From contig NZ_JAJIRO010000001.1 in assembly GCF_025717535.1 (NCBI RefSeq), positions 124,001 to 188,000 of the forward strand: a stretch of 64,000 bases of DNA. Reading direction: 5' to 3'. The notes under the pieces were generated by a model. That model was given only the letters and a program-made list of their open reading frames with translations, made no database searches and had not been told where the DNA came from. Numbering within the stretch: the stretch's first letter is position 1; each line of letters starts with the position of its first letter. Of the stretch, positions 38,520 through 45,894 are shown in pieces. The translations under genes and the position numbers were made by a program. The stretch is from Paucibacter sp. Y2R2-4 (GTDB taxonomy: Bacteria; Pseudomonadota; Gammaproteobacteria; Burkholderiales; Burkholderiaceae_C).

Positions 38520-40103
38520 TCAGCTCGTACGGCAATGGTTCAAGTCAACCAAGAGCCGTTCTCGGACCGAACGATAGAAGTGAGGCACCGCCGCCATCGC
38601 TTTTTGGGCGAACGCTGTGCAGCGTTGAGCACGCTTTGAAACGTCCGGCTCTTTTTGCAACTCTTCTTCCAAGACCCGCCACTCGGTGGATCTTTCGGCC
38701 TCAAAGGCCTCGCGCAACTCGCGCAGAAACGGCAGCGCTTGCTGAAAACGCAGCTGCATCAGATTGTCGACAAACTCGATGCACCAGCGTGCCGAGCCTT
38801 CGTCGAAACGCTGAGGCTCATAGCTGCTGAAGCTCGCGTGTAGTGCTTCAATGCCCAGATGCATGGGCACCCAGGTGCTGACCAAGGGGTTGCCCAAGGC
38901 CAACCAATAGACACCCGCGATGTCTTCGGGTAAATCTGCTCGCAACTGGCGCAGCTGACAGATCCCGCTGTAGTAACCAAAATGCCGCGCCACCGGGCGC
39001 CTGTGCGTCAGCCGCAGCAGGCGGCGCTGATCCGGGCTGGGGAAGGGCGTGGCCAAAGGGCTTTTGCTGAGCTTCCCGGCAGCGTCGGCCACCTGCCAAG
39101 CCGGCTGGGCCGTGATGTCGTAAATCGTGCCCTCAAAGGTGGAGCGATGAAAGCGCATCACATCCTGCAGCGAGAGCCGCCGTTCGGGCTTGACCGAAAA
39201 AGGGTAGATCTCCAGCGGCTCGACCACCTGGTGATAGGCATCCAGGCAGTCCATGCTGTCGCTGCCCAGGCGCCGTTCCGGCCAGGGCCGCAGATTCGGG
39301 GCGACATCGGAATAAAAAAGCCACAGCCTTGAGGCGGCCCATTCGCGCGGCAAGGGAATATAGGCCTGGCGCCAATCAAAAGGCCGACCCGAGCTGGCCG
39401 TGTACCAGCCGCGCGCTTCGGCATAACTCTTCACATGGGCGCAAGCCAGCACATTGGCGCTGTCTTGCAAATCGAGTTCGCGCAAGACACTCCAGTTGGC
39501 GACGATCAAGACATGGTCGGCCGGCATGCGCTGAGCAGCCCAGATCGCCCCCGGCTCGCCGCTACCCTTGCACCAGCCTTGGCCTACGCCCAGCAGTTCC
39601 AACACCCAGACTTCTTCGGGGTCGGCAATGCAGAGCAGCTCGCTGCCATCGCCGCAGGAGCTGAGGAAGCCATGGGCTTCCATCAGCGCGCCGATCAAGA
39701 GGACTGCTTCGCGGGCTTTGCGGCAGCGTTGCAGGGCGAAGACCATGGCCTGCTCCACCGTCATGATCTGCTCGCCCTGACCGCGCTCGCAGCGCAGTTC
39801 GGGGCGCTGCGAGGTGGTGCTCTCAGCAATGGCCAGCTGGTGCTCGTTGATGTGCGAATAGGCCGAGTGAAAGTAGGCGTAGGTGTGCGCCACTTGATCG
39901 ATCTCGCCAATCACCTCGCCAAAATAGTCCAGCTCTGGCCGTGTGATCTCTTGCAAGCCGAAGTGCACCGGTGCCTTGGCGCCCGGCGGGTGGTCTTGCG
40001 CCGCAATCTTGCGCACGCGTGAATCTTGGCCGGCGTCGGAGTGGCTCAGCAAGGTGGAACCGTCCACACTGGCCTGGGGGCCGATGGCAATCACGGTACA
40101 CAT
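38520..40103 (-). CDS. C69 family dipeptidase (Ntn hydrolase)
   Basis: 527 residues. The N-terminus MCTVIAIG places Cys at position 2, which should become the nucleophile after removal of Met, as in peptidase family C69 (PepD). The next strongly conserved parts, DGSTLLSHSDAG and LAIAESTTS, are present, as is YDITAQPAW and the Trp-rich C-terminal half. The enzyme should hydrolyse dipeptides in the cytoplasm since there is no signal peptide. Next upstream is a collagenase-like lipoprotein gene, which could supply peptides, but this link is conjectural. Confidence 0.9.
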   Translation of the reverse strand: MCTVIAIGPQASVDGSTLLSHSDAGQDSRVRKIAAQDHPPGAKAPVHFGLQEITRPELDYFGEVIGEIDQVAHTYAYFHSAYSHINEHQLAIAESTTSQRPELRCERGQGEQIMTVEQAMVFALQRCRKAREAVLLIGALMEAHGFLSSCGDGSELLCIADPEEVWVLELLGVGQGWCKGSGEPGAIWAAQRMPADHVLIVANWSVLRELDLQDSANVLACAHVKSYAEARGWYTASSGRPFDWRQAYIPLPREWAASRLWLFYSDVAPNLRPWPERRLGSDSMDCLDAYHQVVEPLEIYPFSVKPERRLSLQDVMRFHRSTFEGTIYDITAQPAWQVADAAGKLSKSPLATPFPSPDQRRLLRLTHRRPVARHFGYYSGICQLRQLRADLPEDIAGVYWLALGNPLVSTWVPMHLGIEALHASFSSYEPQRFDEGSARWCIEFVDNLMQLRFQQALPFLRELREAFEAERSTEWRVLEEELQKEPDVSKRAQRCTAFAQKAMAAVPHFYRSVRERLLVDLNHCRTS

Positions 40104-40150
40104 GGGCGCAAGCCTTTGTTTCTCTGCGTTCAGCCTCGAAGTGCTGTAGC

Positions 40151-41077
40151 TTAAACGGGGCGTGCCAGCAGCTCTGTCAGCCAGGCGGCGAACTCGGCAT
40201 CAAAGCTGCTGCCCCATTGCTTCACCAAGGCCTGGTAGCGAGGATAGTCACCCACGCGCGTCAGGCTGAGCATTTGTTCGATGTCGGCGCGGTGGCGTTC
40301 CATCATGAAGCGCACCGCCAAATAGCCCCAGCTGTAAACGCGAGCTTCGCCGGTATTGGTCTCGTAGCCGGTGTCAAACAACTGGCTGAGCGCAAAGGTC
40401 TTGGCGGCAGCGGCTTCGCGTTGGCGAGCGCTTAGCCTTTCGCCATGGGCGATGTACTCGGCCACACCTTCCGTCCACCAGACCAAATAGGGCGTGAGCG
40501 GTGCAGGGCGGGCACAGTTCTCGGGTGGTGAATGCGAGTCATGCAAAACGGCGCAGAAGTCGCCGTGCAGATTGAATCGCCCATCCAGGTAATGCACATA
40601 CTCATGCGCTAGATTGCGCACGCTGCCGTCCTTGCGCTGGTTGGCAATGAACTCCGCCTGATTGCCGGGCTGGTCGGGCAGGCCTTCCAGATACATGCCG
40701 CCGTTGTCGGTCGGCATATTGAAGTGCTGACCGGCATAGCGGCCGAAGTCCTCGTTCGAGGCGTAAATATTGGCGCGCAGCGAACGGTTCAGGTCACCCT
40801 TGACCGGCCGGCCCAGGGTCTTGAAGACGCTGTGAAAGCGTTGTTCCACCAAGGCCAACTCCGAGCAGATGGCGGCTTCTTGACTGGCGTTGAGCGCTTG
40901 CGAACGCAGGTTCAAACTGTCGCTGCAGCGGTGACTGCGACTCAAGATCTGATCGACCGAGCCCGCCGCTGGCGCAGGCGCAGTCGAGATCGCGCTGCAC
41001 GCGCCCAGGAGCAGGGCGGCTGTTGCGCCCAAACAAGCAGAAACAGAGCGCAGGAGAAGAGTGGCGGGCATGGACAT
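40151..41077 (-). CDS. Minimal M9 collagenase-like metalloprotease, lipoprotein
   Basis: 308 residues. A signal peptide with lipobox (LLLGAC, Cys27) suggests a membrane-anchored lipoprotein. The catalytic core of the M9 microbial collagenases follows: the zinc site HEYVHYLDGRFNLHGDF with HEXXH (about residues 169-173), and the downstream WWTEGVAEYI Glu ligand. The segment GGMYLEGLPDQPGNQAEF is also M9-like. Ordinary M9 enzymes have 700-1,000 residues with an activator domain and PKD or collagen-binding domains; all of these are missing. The protein may cleave peptides at the cell surface rather than collagen. Confidence 0.85.
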   Translation of the reverse strand: MSMPATLLLRSVSACLGATAALLLGACSAISTAPAPAAGSVDQILSRSHRCSDSLNLRSQALNASQEAAICSELALVEQRFHSVFKTLGRPVKGDLNRSLRANIYASNEDFGRYAGQHFNMPTDNGGMYLEGLPDQPGNQAEFIANQRKDGSVRNLAHEYVHYLDGRFNLHGDFCAVLHDSHSPPENCARPAPLTPYLVWWTEGVAEYIAHGERLSARQREAAAAKTFALSQLFDTGYETNTGEARVYSWGYLAVRFMMERHRADIEQMLSLTRVGDYPRYQALVKQWGSSFDAEFAAWLTELLARPV

Positions 41078-41083
41078 GGTGCT

Positions 41084-42526
41084 TCAGGCTTGGAGATAGC
41101 TGGTCTTGACCGTGGTGAAGAACTCGGCGGCATAAGTGCCTTGCTCGCGCGAGCCGATGCTGGAGGCCTTGCGGCCGCCGAAGGGTACGTGGTAGTCCAC
41201 GCCGGCCGTGGGCACATTGACCATCACCATGCCGGCCTGGGCATGCCGCTTGAAATGCGTGGCATGTTTGAGCGAGGTGGTGCAGATTCCGCTGGACAAG
41301 CCAAACGGTGTGTCATTCGCCAGACTCAGTGCATGTTCATAGTTATCGGCCGGGATGACGCTGGCCACCGGCCCGAAGATTTCTTCCTGGCAGTGCTGCA
41401 TGCGGTTGTCGCAGTCGGCAAACAAGGCCGGGCTGAGGAAGTGGCCCGGCGTGTCAGCTTTGAGCTGCTCGCCGCCGCAGATGTGGCGCGCACCTTCAGC
41501 TTTGGCCATGGCGATATAGCGCAGGTCTTGGGCCAGCTGGCTCTCATCGACCACCGGGCCGATCTGGGTGTCGGCGGCCAAGGCGTGGCCCACACGCAAA
41601 CTCTGGGTGGCCGCAGTCAGGCGGGTCAGGAATTCGGTGTAAATGCCTTTTTGAACAATGATGCGCGAGGCGGCGGTGCAGCGTTGGCCGGTCGAGAAGA
41701 AGGCGCTTTGCAGCACGCAGTTGACCGCGTTTTCCAGGTCGGCATCATCCAAAACCACGCAGGGGTTCTTGCCGCCCATCTCCAGCTGGAACTTGGCGCC
41801 GCGCTGCACCGCGCCCTGGGCAATGCGCGCCCCGGTGCCGGCCGAGCCGGTGAAACTCAGGCCATCAATGCGCGCATCGTTGAGCAGCGCTTGGCCGACC
41901 ACCGAGCCCGGTCCCATCACCAGATTGAAAACGCCCGCGGGCAGGCCGGAGCGGCTGATGATCTCGCTGATGGCCCAGGCCGAGCCGGGCACCAGCTCCG
42001 CCGGCTTGAAGAGCACGGCGTTGCCGTAGGCCAGGGCCGGCGCGATCTTCCAGGCTGGAATGGCCGCAGGGAAGTTCCACGGCGTGATCAGGCCGACCAC
42101 ACCGATCGGTTCACGCGTCACTTCCACTTCCAAGCCGGGGCGCACCGAAGCCAGCTTGTCGCCGCGCAGTCGCAAAGCTTCTTGGGCAAAGAACTTGAAG
42201 ATGGCGCCGGCGCGGGCGAATTCACCGATGCCTTCGGGTCGGGTTTTGCCTTCTTCTCGCGAGAGCAACTCGCCGAGCTCTTCTTTGCGAGCCAAGATTT
42301 CGCTGCCGATTTTGTCCAGCACATCGGCTCTTTGTTGCGGGCTGCTGAGGCCCCACGCCGGCGCCGCGGCATGAGCGGCCGCGAGTGCCAACTCCACCTG
42401 ATTCAGGTCTGCTTGGGTGTAGCGGCCAATCTGATCGCGGGTATCTGATGGGTTGATATTGAAGCGCTGGCTAGGGCCCTCGGTCCACTGACCGGCGATG
42501 TAGTTGGCGTGTATGGCTGAACTCAT
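41084..42526 (-). CDS. Aldehyde dehydrogenase family protein
   Basis: 480 residues from MSSAIHANYIAG; a start ten codons earlier at ATG 42553 is possible. It has the NAD(P) Rossmann part TPWNFPAAIPAWKIAPAL, the general base Glu in LEMGGKNP and the nucleophile Cys in FFSTGQRCTAASR. It resembles alpha-ketoglutaric semialdehyde dehydrogenases of sugar-acid degradation, but the neighbours give no pathway. The upstream region (about 42,550-42,590) is AT-rich with a palindromic AAATATATTT and could hold the promoter. It ends six bases before the start of the collagenase-like gene, so they may form an operon. Confidence 0.92.
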   Translation of the reverse strand: MSSAIHANYIAGQWTEGPSQRFNINPSDTRDQIGRYTQADLNQVELALAAAHAAAPAWGLSSPQQRADVLDKIGSEILARKEELGELLSREEGKTRPEGIGEFARAGAIFKFFAQEALRLRGDKLASVRPGLEVEVTREPIGVVGLITPWNFPAAIPAWKIAPALAYGNAVLFKPAELVPGSAWAISEIISRSGLPAGVFNLVMGPGSVVGQALLNDARIDGLSFTGSAGTGARIAQGAVQRGAKFQLEMGGKNPCVVLDDADLENAVNCVLQSAFFSTGQRCTAASRIIVQKGIYTEFLTRLTAATQSLRVGHALAADTQIGPVVDESQLAQDLRYIAMAKAEGARHICGGEQLKADTPGHFLSPALFADCDNRMQHCQEEIFGPVASVIPADNYEHALSLANDTPFGLSSGICTTSLKHATHFKRHAQAGMVMVNVPTAGVDYHVPFGGRKASSIGSREQGTYAAEFFTTVKTSYLQA

Positions 42527-42742
42527 GAGGCAATCAGGTGATGGTGATTTCATCAAAGAATATCATAAATATATTTACTGAGTGAGTAGCCAATCGTGGC
42601 GTTCTTGAGCACCCAATCGGCACAAACCCACTGCTGCCAGCCTGTGACGAAACCCCGTCAAAGAGGGCCCATGACTCAAGACATCCGCCATTTCGGCCTC
42701 TAGCATTCAGCGACCTAACTTCAAACCACGAGGGAGCTGTTG

Positions 42743-43429
42743 ATGAAATCCTATGTTTCTCTGGCCGGCGCTTTGGCGCTGACAGCCATGTCCATGGTGA
42801 GTACAGCCCATGCGGGCACCGTGCTTGGTTTCGCCCCTGGCAATCATTGTTCTGACAATCAAGAGGGCTCGGGCAATGTCATCCAATGCGCGGATGGTGG
42901 CTTCATTCACCAAAGCTATGGCGACACGGCAGGCGTTGACGTGCAGTACCAAGACAAGACCTTCGGCTGGGAACGCAGTCTGTCCTGGTGGGGCGCCGGC
43001 TACGGCGGCGCCAATGGCGTATTGTGGGGAGGCCAAAGCGATACGGACTCGAAGGCCAGCATCGTTCTGAAGGCCATCGCCGGCCACAGCATCAGCCTTG
43101 AAGGCTTAGGCCTCGCTTCCTTCGCCCCCGATATCAGCACCCTGCTGCAAGTGCACGAATTGGACAGCAATCTGGACCTGATGAATCAGCGGGTGATGGT
43201 GGACAACACGGCTGGCACCCAGATCAACTTCAACTCCCTCAGCTCCAGCAAAGGCTGGGTGATTGAATGGAAGAATTCCTCGTGGAATATCGGCCTGAGT
43301 CAGCTGGCATTCAATGTCACCGAAACGCCGATCAACACGGTACCCGAACCGGCGAGTCTGGCCTTGCTTGGCCTGGGCTTGGCCGCTGCGGGCGTGGCGC
43401 GCCGAAAGCAAAGGAAGTGCGTGAGCTGA
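42743..43429 (+). CDS. PEP-CTERM sorting domain protein
   Basis: 228 residues from ATG 42743, with GAGGGAG upstream. A signal peptide ends near AHAG (residue 24). The mature part is Trp- and Gly-rich (SLSWWGAGYGGANG) and looks like a beta-sandwich; the C-terminus is VPEPASLALLGLGLAAAG followed by ARRKQRK, a typical exosortase signal. It is not related in sequence to the PEP-CTERM proteins at 26328 and 50417 apart from the sorting tail. Function unknown; an extracellular matrix or surface role is typical for this class. Confidence 0.9.
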   Translation: MKSYVSLAGALALTAMSMVSTAHAGTVLGFAPGNHCSDNQEGSGNVIQCADGGFIHQSYGDTAGVDVQYQDKTFGWERSLSWWGAGYGGANGVLWGGQSDTDSKASIVLKAIAGHSISLEGLGLASFAPDISTLLQVHELDSNLDLMNQRVMVDNTAGTQINFNSLSSSKGWVIEWKNSSWNIGLSQLAFNVTETPINTVPEPASLALLGLGLAAAGVARRKQRKCVS

Positions 43430-43665
43430 AAGGCCGTTGATTGGTAGGTGGTGGGGGCGGCGCAGCGAGTTGGGCCGCCTGGCAGTAAGCTCAAATTCGA
43501 AAAAGTCTTGGGGCGTGGAGTTGGTAAGCAAACCCGTACTCAAGGGGCGGTGAATCAAAACGCCTAATATCTGGGCTCCGAGTTCGTGCGGGTCGGCCCG
43601 AAATTCCCGGTCCGCAAGCCCGGCTTGATACGCCAGGGCCTTAGGCCGGATTTGGTTCACCGCAC

Positions 43666-43690
43666 ATAGATCGCCGCAGATAGATCGCCG
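43666..43690. repeat. Direct repeat upstream of the first dienelactone hydrolase gene
   Basis: ATAGATCGCCG occurs twice, at 43666-43676 and 43680-43690, a 14-base period. It lies 19 bases before the ATG of the hydrolase gene and is absent before the paralogue at 49332. It may be a regulator site or a chance duplication. Confidence 0.4.
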
Positions 43691-43708
43691 TACAAAGGAT
43701 TGCCACCG

Positions 43709-44602
43709 ATGACAACGCCACGATTGACAAGCCACGACTTCCAGCCTGAGGTCTTACAGCTCTTTGACCAGTATGTGCATGGCGACCTCAGCCGCCGTGG
43801 ATTTCTCGACCAAGCAAGCCGCTACGCTGGCAGCGCCGCCGCGGCCACCGCTTTGCTGGCCAGCCTGAGTCCCCAGTTTGCCCAGGCACAACAGGTGAAA
43901 GCCGACGATGCCCGGCTGCTGACCCGCAGGCACAGCTTTCCGTCTCCTGAGGGCTCCGGTGAGGTCAAGGGTTATTTGGCCAGGCCCAAGCTAGAAAAAG
44001 GGCGCTTGCCTACGGTTTTGGTGGTACATGAAAACCGCGGCTTGAATCCGCATATCGAAGACATCACCCGGCGCCTGGCATTGGACGGATTCCTGGCCTT
44101 TGCCCCCGATGCTTTGGCGCCCTTGGGGGGCTACCCAGGTGATGAGGACAAGGCCCGAGAGCTCTTTGGCAAATTGGACGCCAACAAAACGCGCGCTGAC
44201 TTTGTCGCTGCAGCGCAAGGCTTGCAATCCTTCGTCGAAGGCAATGGGCGCGTCGGTGTCGTCGGCTTTTGTTTTGGTGGCGGCATCGCCAATTACTTGG
44301 CCACGCAATGGCCCGAGCTCGCTGCAGCCGTGCCCTTCTATGGAGGCCAGCCGCCAGAAGCTGAAGTCGCCAAGATCAAGGCGCCTTTACAGATTCACTA
44401 CGCGGGACAAGACGAGCGCATCAACGCCGCTTGGCCCAAGTACGAAGCCGCACTGAAGGCTGCCAAGGTCCGCTATGAAGCTCACATCTACCCAGGGACG
44501 CAGCACGGCTTCAACAATGACACCACGCCACGCTATGACGCTGAAGCGGCCAGCTTGGCCTGGCAGCGTACGGTGGCCTTCCTCAAGGCCAATCTCAGCT
44601 AG
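43709..44602 (+). CDS. Tat-exported dienelactone hydrolase-like protein, copy 1 (YghX-like)
   Basis: 297 residues from ATG 43709. After a 26-residue leader comes SRRGFLDQ and an Ala-rich stretch ending AQAQQ, a twin-arginine export signal in an unusually late position, as also in E. coli YghX-type proteins. The hydrolase domain has VVHENRGLNPHIEDI, the nucleophile GFCFGGG (Cys, about residue 188), and the C-terminal QHGFNNDTTPRYD with the catalytic His. The family hydrolyses lactones and other esters; the substrate here is unknown. It is about 90% identical (29 or so differences counted by eye) to the gene at 49332. Confidence 0.92.
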   Translation: MTTPRLTSHDFQPEVLQLFDQYVHGDLSRRGFLDQASRYAGSAAAATALLASLSPQFAQAQQVKADDARLLTRRHSFPSPEGSGEVKGYLARPKLEKGRLPTVLVVHENRGLNPHIEDITRRLALDGFLAFAPDALAPLGGYPGDEDKARELFGKLDANKTRADFVAAAQGLQSFVEGNGRVGVVGFCFGGGIANYLATQWPELAAAVPFYGGQPPEAEVAKIKAPLQIHYAGQDERINAAWPKYEAALKAAKVRYEAHIYPGTQHGFNNDTTPRYDAEAASLAWQRTVAFLKANLS

Positions 44603-44642
44603 TTCATTGGGCAGGCCTGCCGACGGTGGCTTCAGTGAGCGC

Positions 44643-44667
44643 AAAGCGGATCTCGGTCCGCTTTTTT
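44643..44667. terminator. Terminator after hydrolase copy 1
   Basis: An 8-bp stem AAAGCGGA / TCCGCTTT (44643-44650, 44657-44664) with a six-base loop and a T run. It lies 41 bases after the hydrolase stop and between that gene and the convergent DUF2894 gene. A similar hairpin follows hydrolase copy 2. Confidence 0.85.
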
Positions 44668-44680
44668 CCTGCGCCAAGGC

Positions 44681-45214
44681 TCAGCGCCGCCGTTCTGGCG
44701 CCTTTTTCTTGATCGCGCGCGCGGGTCTTTCGGTCTCGCCGGCAACTTGCAGCTGTTCCAGGCTGGAGATTGCATCCATCTGCGTGAGCAATCTGAGCAA
44801 ATAGTCTGGAGCCAGGCTCTGAACCTGCTGGAGCATGCGCGTGGCCAGCGCCTGGCCATTGAGGGGCCCCAAATGCCCGGTGACCGGCGCACGCAGGTCG
44901 GCCATGCTTTGTGCGACGCGCAGCTGGCGCCAGCTGCTTTGGTGGATGCGTACGTGGCGCAACTCTTGGCTCGCATCAGGCGGCAGCAAGGCGAGCAGTT
45001 CGGCCATTGGGTTGGCGAGGGCAGGGTAGTCCTGCTTCTGTTGCGCCAGCGGCGCTCGCGAAGCGCGCTCCTGTAGTTTTTCAAGCAGCTTGTCTCGCAG
45101 AGCGCCTGGTGGCTGGGCAGCCGCGCGCAGGGCGAGTGCGTGCAGCATGCGTCGGCGAACCGGATCTGCGCGCTGCGCAGCGACCCATTGGACAGGATCT
45201 TCGAGAGAGCTCAC
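44681..45214 (-). CDS. DUF2894 protein, last gene of the motor-like operon
   Basis: 177 residues, soluble, helical, without a signal peptide. The pattern LEDPVQWVAAQRADPVRRRMLHAL near the start, and then 'RHVRIHQSSWRQLRVAQSM' and 'PLNGQALATRMLQQVQSL', is the DUF2894 type that accompanies DUF3348, DUF802 and OmpA genes. The C-terminus is basic (KKKAPERRR). ATG overlaps the OmpA-like gene's stop by four bases. Function unknown; in the Zorya comparison it takes the place of an effector or accessory subunit. Confidence 0.85.
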   Translation of the reverse strand: MSSLEDPVQWVAAQRADPVRRRMLHALALRAAAQPPGALRDKLLEKLQERASRAPLAQQKQDYPALANPMAELLALLPPDASQELRHVRIHQSSWRQLRVAQSMADLRAPVTGHLGPLNGQALATRMLQQVQSLAPDYLLRLLTQMDAISSLEQLQVAGETERPARAIKKKAPERRR

Positions 45215-45894
45215 GGCGCAGAAGAAGGAGCAGAAGCAGGCGCTGATGCAGACACAGCAGCCGCCGTGGCTCGCCGCGGCCGCGGTGTCGGTGCGATTTC
45301 CACACGACGATTGAGCGCACGACCCGCCGCTGTGTCATTGGGCGCCACCGGCTGCTGCGAGCCGAATGCGGCAGAAAAAACCGCGTCCGGTGGCAGGCCA
45401 TCCGCTAACAAAGCCCGCGTCACGTTCAGCGCCCGCTTGGCCGACAGGTCCCAGTTGTCGGTGAACTGCATGCCCGCCACAAGGCCGCGATCATCGGTGA
45501 AGCCGCTGACCATCAGGATCTCATCGCGTTGCGCCAGGTAGGTGCGCAGCGGCGTTGCCAAAGCGCCGAGCAAGGCACGGCCCTCGGCGAGCAGTTGGTC
45601 GGAGCCCGTGGCAAAAAGCACTGCACTATTGATGCCAATGCGACCTTCGACCAGCGTGATGCGTCCATCCGCCAGCGGACCGGCCAGGGCGCGCTCCAGG
45701 GCTTCCCGGCGATTCTGTTCGGCGATGCGCTGCTGCACTTCAGCTTGCAATTGGGTGGCGAGATCCAGTTGACCCACCAGGGCCGCGGCGAGTACCAAAA
45801 CAAAGGCGCCGAGCACGCCGGCCATCAAGTCGCCAAAAGCCGCCCAGGCGGAAGCGCCGGTGCCTTCGTGCTCATACTCCAGCTGCTCATCCAT
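45211..45894 (-). CDS. MotB/ZorB-like motor stator subunit with OmpA domain
   Basis: 227 residues from MDEQLEYE. A single membrane helix begins right after WAAFGDLMAG (Asp22), the position of the ion-carrying Asp of MotB and ZorB; the helix runs to about residue 45 (LVLAAALVGQL). A short coiled coil follows and then an OmpA/MotB peptidoglycan-binding domain (GFTDDRGLVAG, NWDLSAKRALNVTRAL, GRALNRRVEI). The tail is Ala/Ser/Pro-rich. It overlaps the DUF802 gene by 8 bases and the DUF2894 gene by four. The expected role is to anchor an ion-driven channel in the cell wall. Confidence 0.9.
   Translation of the reverse strand: MDEQLEYEHEGTGASAWAAFGDLMAGVLGAFVLVLAAALVGQLDLATQLQAEVQQRIAEQNRREALERALAGPLADGRITLVEGRIGINSAVLFATGSDQLLAEGRALLGALATPLRTYLAQRDEILMVSGFTDDRGLVAGMQFTDNWDLSAKRALNVTRALLADGLPPDAVFSAAFGSQQPVAPNDTAAGRALNRRVEIAPTPRPRRATAAAVSASAPASAPSSAP

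Noticed and set aside
42550-42595. Palindrome AAATATATTT as operator of the aldehyde dehydrogenase gene
   Set aside because: It is short and AT-only, in an AT-rich promoter-like stretch, and could occur by chance; no matching second site was seen.
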